A stretch of DNA of 64,000 bases. Origin: Hyposmocoma kahamanoa (lineage: Eukaryota > Arthropoda > Insecta > Lepidoptera > Cosmopterigidae). Numbering within the stretch: position 1 is the first letter of the stretch; each line of letters begins with the position of its first letter. Made by a program: the position numbers and the translations under genes. The notes beneath the pieces were generated by a model, which made no database searches, had not been told where the DNA came from, and saw only the letters and a list, made by a program, of their open reading frames with translations. This document shows positions 58,515 through 64,000 of the stretch, one piece after another. The stretch is from assembly GCF_003589595.1 (NCBI RefSeq), contig NW_020656077.1:3105217-3169216 (forward strand), read 5' to 3'.

Positions 58515-58790
58515 GCTACATAACGCCCATGCCCATAACGGTTGCAGTGCTACTCAGAACTTGAAATCACAAAGATCGAAGGTCACTGCTACTGCACCTA
58601 TCACCCAGAGACATAAGTTGACAATTCCCATGTGCCTGTAATTTCACCAGCACCCGTACCCTTCAAAACCGGAACGCTCACAAGTAAGAGTCAAAAGTAG
58701 TGCTCACATTACTGCTTGGCAGAAATAGGTAAGGTGGCAGTACTTCCTTAGACAATCTTTTTCACAAGAAGCTCCACTGATACAAATAGA
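58515..58790 (-). repeat. Family A repeat, minus strand, long copy
   Basis: ATGCCCATAACGGTTGCAGTGC, CATGTGCCTGTAATTTCACC, TTACTGCTTGGCAGAAATAGG and TTTCACAAGAAGCTCCACTG in order. Confidence 0.85.
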
Positions 58791-59076
58791 ACGTCATCTC
58801 CGTCATACTTGTCTCATATTTTGTCGCTAATTTATAAGCTGTACGACGGAAATGATGCTCTACAAATACGAATATAACCGATAAAAACCGACAGCCTTTT
58901 TCTATTGCGAGCAAAAGTACACGAAATCTTTATTACACTATTTTATGGTAACCTATCACAAACTCATATTTTTCTTTCCGAAATAACGTTTGTTCGAATT
59001 TTCTTTACACCGTAAAAGGAATTATAACGAAATTGTTGTTCTTTCAGAATATGTTGGATGTTTATTGCAAAGACAC

Positions 59077-59111
59077 GATTAGGTTCGGTTAGGTTAGGTT
59101 AAGTTAGGTTT
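59077..59111 (+). repeat. TTAGG-like interstitial telomeric tract
   Basis: Units TTAGG, TTCGG, TTAGG, TTAGG, TTAAG, TTAGG in tandem. TTAGG is the insect telomere repeat. The tract is too short and degenerate to be a telomere. Confidence 0.75.
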
Positions 59112-59292
59112 TTTTCGCGGAAGAATGCGGAAGCGTCCCCGTGTTCCCGCCACAAGGTGCGTGGAGGAGCACCCCCGGAGTTTTAGTGGGTAGGCCTCTC
59201 TTGTTAGAGGAGAGTCCCACATAACCCCGCGCCTTCCCCGGGCGTGGGGTATGCGTAACGCATTTCTCCGGGAAAAAAAAAAAAAAAAAAAA
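59112..59292 (+). mobile_element. 5'-truncated retrotransposon tail with 15-bp target duplication
   Basis: A GC-rich segment (GTGCGTGGAGGAGCACCCCC, TAGTGGGTAGGCCTCTC, CCCCGCGCCTTCCCCGGGCG) ends in a ~20-base poly(A). GGTTAAGTTAGGTTT occurs on both sides (59097-59111 and 59293-59307), a clean target-site duplication. From memory the sequence fits the 3' end of R1-clade-type lepidopteran LINEs, but the clade is not proven. Confidence 0.75.
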
Positions 59293-59604
59293 GGTTAAGT
59301 TAGGTTTAAAAGAAGAAACATTTTCCTCTCAAAATTACTTTCGAGGTTATGAAAATTCGAGCAAACGTTATTTCTGGCAAATGTCATTGCAGATTACTGA
59401 GAGGTAACCCTATTTTATAGCTATTCATTCTTCTAATAATCAAAAATCCTTTAAATTCTAAAAGCATTTTTTAGTTAGCCACTTCTTCAAAGTTTTGTGA
59501 AATATTTTACCAACAGCTGTAAAGGTCCCTGGCTGAGTACGGTAACTTCATAAGTTGCGCACAGGTGCATTGACGGCGAAAAAAACCGTTTAAAACCAAT
59601 ACGA

Positions 59605-59712
59605 TTTGCGATTTAAACCTCTGAGTGGCACTGCAACTGTTATAAACAGGCGTGTCGCTTACCACCAGGTGCATTACTTGTTCGTCCCGTCTCTTGGTAT
59701 CATAATAAAAAA
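59605..59712 (+). repeat. Family A repeat, 3' part
   Basis: CCTCTGAGTGGCACTGCAAC, AGGCGTGTCGCTTACCACCA, GTTCGTCCCGTCTCTTGG and an A-rich end. Confidence 0.8.
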
Positions 59713-60604
59713 ATATAACATCATTACATGTGCCTGTTATTCATCGACCCCTTATGGGTACGAATCTTTAAGATAACCGGTTGTATTAATCTATAATTTT
59801 GGTAATAATTTTTAAATTTCCAACTGAATCATTAATTTAACAAAATTGTATTCTAAATATGCTTTTGATTTTAGTTAAATCATGGTTTTGTACCGCGATG
59901 TTACGTAGTGTGGTCAGCCTATAAGGTTCAATTCATGTTCAATTTCGTAGAAATAACCAAAACGTTGTATATTTTTAAATAGCCTATTAATCTAAACAAT
60001 TAATACACTGGCATTTTGAACAGGGTTTCCCTAGTGTGGACCTATGAGTGTAAAAAAAGTGTACCACACCACGCCGTATGCATTACACATCAATCTTTTT
60101 CTTTTTTTTTATTTCATTTGGTATATTGAAAAACCATGTCTGAAGTAAGTTAGATAACATTTATTTAGGACCGTATGTTATTGGATTTGCCGCGTATTGT
60201 AAAAATTTTGAAAGATGGCTATGACACGTAAAAATATATATTTAATAATAAAAAAGGTTAGGGTTAAGAATAATATAAAGTTATTTGTAAATTATAATGA
60301 GTAAATTACATTGCATTGTTCAGCAATTAATTATATTAAGGTTTTCTTGTAACTAAGTTAAAAAAAGTGTTTTAACAAGTAACACATTTTTCCTTTGGAA
60401 TCCCTATAATGCAACATACGTAGGCTATATTTATAGTCTAACTGCAACATGTGAAGCGTATAGCTTGGTTAGCAATTAAATTTACTTTTTATTTTAATTT
60501 GATTTATCCAGGAGATCGCACAATAGACATGCTTCTAAAAAAACCAACGTATTTCACTGTATCACCCACATCCTTTCCATTAATATGAGACAAGCCTTTA
60601 GCAT
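59713..60604. other. Non-coding stretch with a SINE tail scrap
   Basis: CAGGGTTTCCCTAGTGTGGACC..AAAAAAAG at 60021-60058 is the 3' end of SINE family B. Otherwise nothing. Confidence 0.55.
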
Positions 60605-60815
60605 TAGTAGAGCTCCTAGTGAAAGAGGTCCTCAGAGACATACTGCCACCTTACTTATTTCTGTCGCCAAGCAGTTCAGTGAGCATTACTGCGTTCCAGT
60701 TTTGAAGGGTAACCATACCGGTGAAATTACAGGTGCATGGGACTTATCACTCAGCTCTCCGAATGACGGGCGCGGTGGCAGTGCCCTTCAAATCTTTTAA
60801 AGCTCTGAGTGGCGG
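60605..60815 (+). repeat. Family A repeat
   Basis: GAGCTCCTAGTGAAAGAGGTC, ACTGCCACCTTACTTATTTC, TACAGGTGCATGGGACTT and AAAGCTCTGAGTGGCG. Confidence 0.8.
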
Positions 60816-61344
60816 ACAATGGTTACTTGGCACACAAAAGCCACAAAAGCACATCTTAATGATATGAGACAAACCACTTGTTCAAAGTTTTCTGAAATAT
60901 CGCACTGACACTTTTGTCACTTCGTAAAAAATTATATACACTAAAGGCCGTAGAGTATACGCTTCTGAAGACGCTATGTGCAGGGTGCACCTCGTGCTGG
61001 CGTCAGTGGCTTGGGTCCCTGGTAGCCGGGATACTTAGAATTTATAATCTTTTAATACCCTAGACAGATATGAAGTTGGGTTTTAAAGCCAGCTGCGGCA
61101 CTCTTCAGTGAGTGCACGCACCATATAATATTTTCACTTAAAAGCGATACTTACAAAAATAAGTAATAAAATACATTAAACAGTGCACGTTATTACAAGG
61201 TTATATCTTGCGATTTTTTATGGACTATGTCAGGGATTATCCTAGAAAAGAATTGTAGTTAGATCAGAACCAAGTAGCATGATTAATATTGACGGTGACT
61301 GTATTACCCAATCAGTAGGTATAATGTCTATACATACATATACT
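60816..61344. other. Non-coding stretch, nothing recognised
   Basis: No gene or repeat end recognised. Confidence 0.55.
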
Positions 61345-61800
61345 TCACGCCTTGTTCCCATCGGGGTAGGCAGACACAACAGTCTTCCACTTGCTACGGT
61401 CCTGACACACATCTTTCGCCTCATCAACACGCATCAATGCTTTCATACCCGCTCGTCGGTTAAGGATACTCATGACTTGGCCCTTCTTTAGGATGGCCTC
61501 AATTTGGTCATGATAAGTTCGCCTTGGTCGGCCCATACCAACTTGCCCGCTCACACTCGCCTTATAAATCTGTTTCGTCACTCTTCTTTCATTCATTTTC
61601 TCGACATGTCCCAACTATCTAAACATCCCTTTCTCTATCTTTGTCACTATATCTTCTTCCACGCCGCAACGCTCTCTTATCACACTGTTCTGTAATTTAT
61701 CCATCCGAGTCACTCCAGCCATACTCCTCAAAGCTCTCATTTCTACTACATTAATTCTATTACATACAATATAATCATTTCTTGTCCGTAGTCCTACTGG
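61345..61800 (-). pseudogene. Non-LTR retrotransposon relic, best-preserved copy of its family
   Basis: About 150 codons are contiguous: NDYIVCNRINVVEMRALRSM, GVTRMDKLQNSVIRERCG, a single stop just before LGHVEKMNERRVTKQIYKAS, GRPRRTYHDQIEAILKKG, and the end DVCQDRSKWKTVVSAY. This is the C-terminus after the RT domain. The 5' part of the element is absent. The class is LINE, the clade not fixed. Confidence 0.75.
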
Positions 61801-62229
61801 TAGAACTACGGATAAAAAGTATTTCCCTTACTAGTAGTAACTAGTAGGACTACGTAGTAGGACCACGGGCTACGAATGTTTTTATTGGCTTTTTATGTTA
61901 GTGTGCTTCATTTATTTTCTAAGTTTCAATTAGTTAAGTTTTTTCAGTAAGACAATTTGTAATTCTTAAGAAAAATAAATATTCTTTAACCATAATTTTC
62001 ATTGAAAATATTATTTCTAGCCAACCCCTCTCAAACTCGATGAGTATTCGCACCATCAAAGAGATGGCGTGAAGGTCGAGTTAAAATGCGCTAGCGTTGT
62101 GTTACAGAGTTTTGCATAAGACCACGACTGTTCATTCTCGATTCAAAATTACAACACACACAATTTTTAAAGGTACTTTAAGCCCCTTTGGGTGAAGATA
62201 CTAACCTAAAATACAAGTGAATTCTGTCC
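61801..62229. other. Non-coding stretch, nothing recognised
   Basis: Contains a small AGTAGGACTAC-type palindrome near 61790-61860. Confidence 0.5.
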
Positions 62230-62480
62230 ATGAAGGTTTTGCGGGCTAAAGATAATCCACATTCTATGGACAGCAGTAGCGAAGAAGAGTTCCAGGACGC
62301 GCTGACGCAACGTATCCCCCGAGTTCCCCACTGCGGACTGCGTCATCGGCGCGCACGCAGAGAGCCGCAGCGCGCAGTGCTAGACGTGACGCGGTCGCGA
62401 ACGTTGCACTCAACCCCTGAAGAAGACCATCGATTATGGTCCAAACTAGTGGGACCGCTTCCGACTAAAATACTACGCAA
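62230..62480 (+). CDS. Candidate first coding exon of an unknown host gene
   Basis: From the ATG at 62230 the frame is open for 83 full codons and reaches a strong donor (ACGCAA then GTAAGTCC at 62481), leaving in phase 2. A stop lies just upstream in frame, so either this ATG or the one at 62266 (MDSSSEEEFQDAL) is the start. The protein is hydrophilic, with an acidic SSSEEEFQDAL segment, an Arg-rich RHRRARREPQR segment and a C-terminal LWSKLVGPLPTKIL. It is GC-rich against AT-rich flanks, which favours a real exon. The rest of the gene would lie to the right, outside the window. I do not recognise the family. Confidence 0.5.
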
Positions 62481-62839
62481 GTAAGTCCCGTTACTTTTAT
62501 ATTATAATGTGTGATAACTGCGTTAGTTTTCATAATAAAATAATCCACATTGTGTGTAATTTTTACTTTAATCACCAATATTCCTACAAAGGGCTGTAAG
62601 TTATAATTATACTTACAAATATTCTCAGAAATAAATAGTTTATACATTATACTGTGCCATATAAATCCTTTTCGTAATTTTTTTGTCTTATTATAAAATT
62701 ACCAATAAATAAAGCATTAATATTATTTTTCGAATATTTCATTTACACAATACGACGTTTTTTCTTTCAACGGTTATTTTAATATAAACTTAAACTTATT
62801 TAATGGCTGCGATTTTAGTGTATCAGGCAAACTATCATA
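62481..62839 (+). other. Probable start of an intron
   Basis: AT-rich sequence following the donor at 62481. No further exon was seen. Confidence 0.4.
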
Positions 62840-63010
62840 CACTTTATCCAGTTGTTAGGTTTTTGCGATAAGTGCACATAGGAAATGAGACTATTTTTCC
62901 GGATTTAAATTGATTCAATGAACCGTGACCATGGGTCCTGTAAAGGGCCCGAAACGTTGGTTAGTTTCAAAAAACAAATATACGTGATTTAAATCACGTT
63001 GACACACAAT
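62840..63010. repeat. Repeat family E, copy with core
   Basis: TTTTTGCGATAAGTGCACATAGGAAATGAGAC, TCCGGATTTAAAT, a core GACCATGGGTCCTGTAAAGG then GCCCGAAACGTTGG, and CAAATATACGTGATTTAAATCACG. The hairpin copy at 49085 lacks this core, and a core fragment on the other strand lies at 19148. Confidence 0.7.
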
Positions 63011-63668
63011 GCTTTACAACTCTACAGGGCGCCAATTCTGGTAATTTTAAATCATCTCAGTTGTGTGCAGACAGTGTGTCAATGGCAGGGTTTTGTACAT
63101 TTGGTATCATGCTAACAGTTAAACGTAATGACTTGTCCGTAGCTAACCATCCGACTGCTATTCAACTACCATTGCAATTTCAGCTCCTCAATGGCGAATC
63201 GACGGCACGTCGAGGGCGAAGACCACTAATAATTTGACATAAAGAGAACACTTCTCATTTGAAGACTACATTGTTTAAGCGAGATAAAAATTAAGTTACG
63301 CATATTTCCATGGTACTTCTAGTAAGGTAACATTGATCGTCAGTAATTAAATGAATGAACGCCGCCACTCCACTGACACTCTGTTGAGACACAACTGCTA
63401 TTACAATTAGATTTTAGCAGAATAACAAATATTATTAATAATAAATGAAACTTGTGAAACAAAAACTTTATACTAAAGGTTTCTGCGTACTTGGATGACA
63501 AAAATCCGTGGTAGAGACCCATTTAGCTCTCTCGGTCTAAGATGTTTAAATTAAATATTATAATGATAAATTTGTTCAAATGCATATTTACAAAGAGCAA
63601 CCCCTACAGTTTCTTGATTATTCTCAGGGGAATCTGCCTTATAAATGAGCAGTAGAGTTTAACAATCA
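63011..63668. other. Non-coding stretch, nothing recognised
   Basis: No gene. Confidence 0.55.
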
Positions 63669-64000
63669 TCAGAGTCTCCCCCAACGATCTCCACTACGAT
63701 TGGTCCTGCGCTGCCATCGGCTTCCCGCGACCTTTACCAGATCATTGGTCCATCTCGTGGGGGACCTACCTACTGAGCGTCGTCCGGTGCGCGGTCGCGA
63801 TTGAAGAACCTTTCCGCCCCGATGGCCATCGGTTCTCCTGTGTGTCCCGCCCACTGCCACTTTAGCTGAGCAATTCTTCGAGCTATGCCGGTTACCTTAG
63901 TTCCCCTACGGATTTTCTCATTTCTAATTCTATCACGTAGGGAAATATCGAGCATCGCTCTCTCTATTGCCCGCTGAGTGACCTTGAGGCTTCTTATGAG
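63669..64000 (-). pseudogene. RTE-type non-LTR retrotransposon relic, runs off the edge
   Basis: On minus, from the window end, it reads SLKVTQRAIERAMLDISLRD, IRNEKIRRGTKVTGIARRIA, LKWQWAGH, then after a frameshift near 63845 HRRTDGHRGGKVLQSRPRTG, RRSVGRSPTRWTNDLVKVAG and SRW. This is the characteristic end of RTE endonuclease/reverse transcriptase polyproteins. Upstream RT and endonuclease domains, if present, lie to the right of the window. Confidence 0.85.

Noticed and set aside
59077..59310. True telomere or telomere-proximal end
   Set aside because: Only about six degenerate TTAGG units, with ordinary sequence on both sides.

Overview
This window looks like lepidopteran (moth or butterfly) nuclear DNA: AT-rich, mostly non-coding and dense in transposable elements. 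The pointers to Lepidoptera are a repeat tail of the GTCAAAG type, a tRNA-derived SINE carrying the GTCCCACTNCTGNGCACAGG-like motif, elements opening with AACCGACTTCAAAA, a piggyBac element with CCCTAGAAAGATA termini, and a short TTAGG-like tract. There is no bacterial-style gene organisation. The only convincing complete protein gene is a transposase.

Layout. 0-4 kb: an old repeat, a non-LTR retrotransposon relic, and a full-length mariner (2351-3627) with an intact 339-residue transposase, nested in an older dispersed repeat ('family A'). 4-13 kb: non-coding DNA with SINEs and a locally duplicated repeat unit interrupted by a retrotransposon tail. 13.27-16.32 kb: a full-length PIF/Harbinger element holding a transposase gene broken only by apparent one-base losses in A-runs, and its partner MADF-domain gene on the opposite strand, interleaved with it. 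17-24 kb: a three-unit tandem array, a CpG-rich block, SINE and family A copies, MITEs and an RT relic. 24.7-31.1 kb: two inverted copies of one non-autonomous TIR element, each carrying a different nested insertion, with a 100-N assembly gap between them. 33.5-38.8 kb: a foldback element, a second, deleted mariner, a piggyBac derivative split by a SINE, a Harbinger-type MITE and a third mariner relic. 39.8-40.2 kb: a 161-bp tandem repeat interrupted by a 10-N gap.

Host genes. Two short exons at 44681-44765 and 45041-45130 (+) fit the cytoplasmic tail and stop codon of a rhodopsin-family GPCR. An alpha-type octopamine receptor is my best guess, but this is not proven. The upstream transmembrane exons were not found and may lie left of the window. 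A putative 3' UTR follows. A separate first-exon candidate (62230-62480, +) of unknown identity has a good splice donor. The rest is probably intron or intergenic DNA.

47-64 kb: foldback elements, many family A copies, a short 3' tail of a retrotransposon inserted into a TTAGG-like tract with a 15-bp target-site duplication, and relics of two non-LTR families, one of them RTE-like at the right edge. I found no rRNA gene, functional tRNA gene, CRISPR array or virus.
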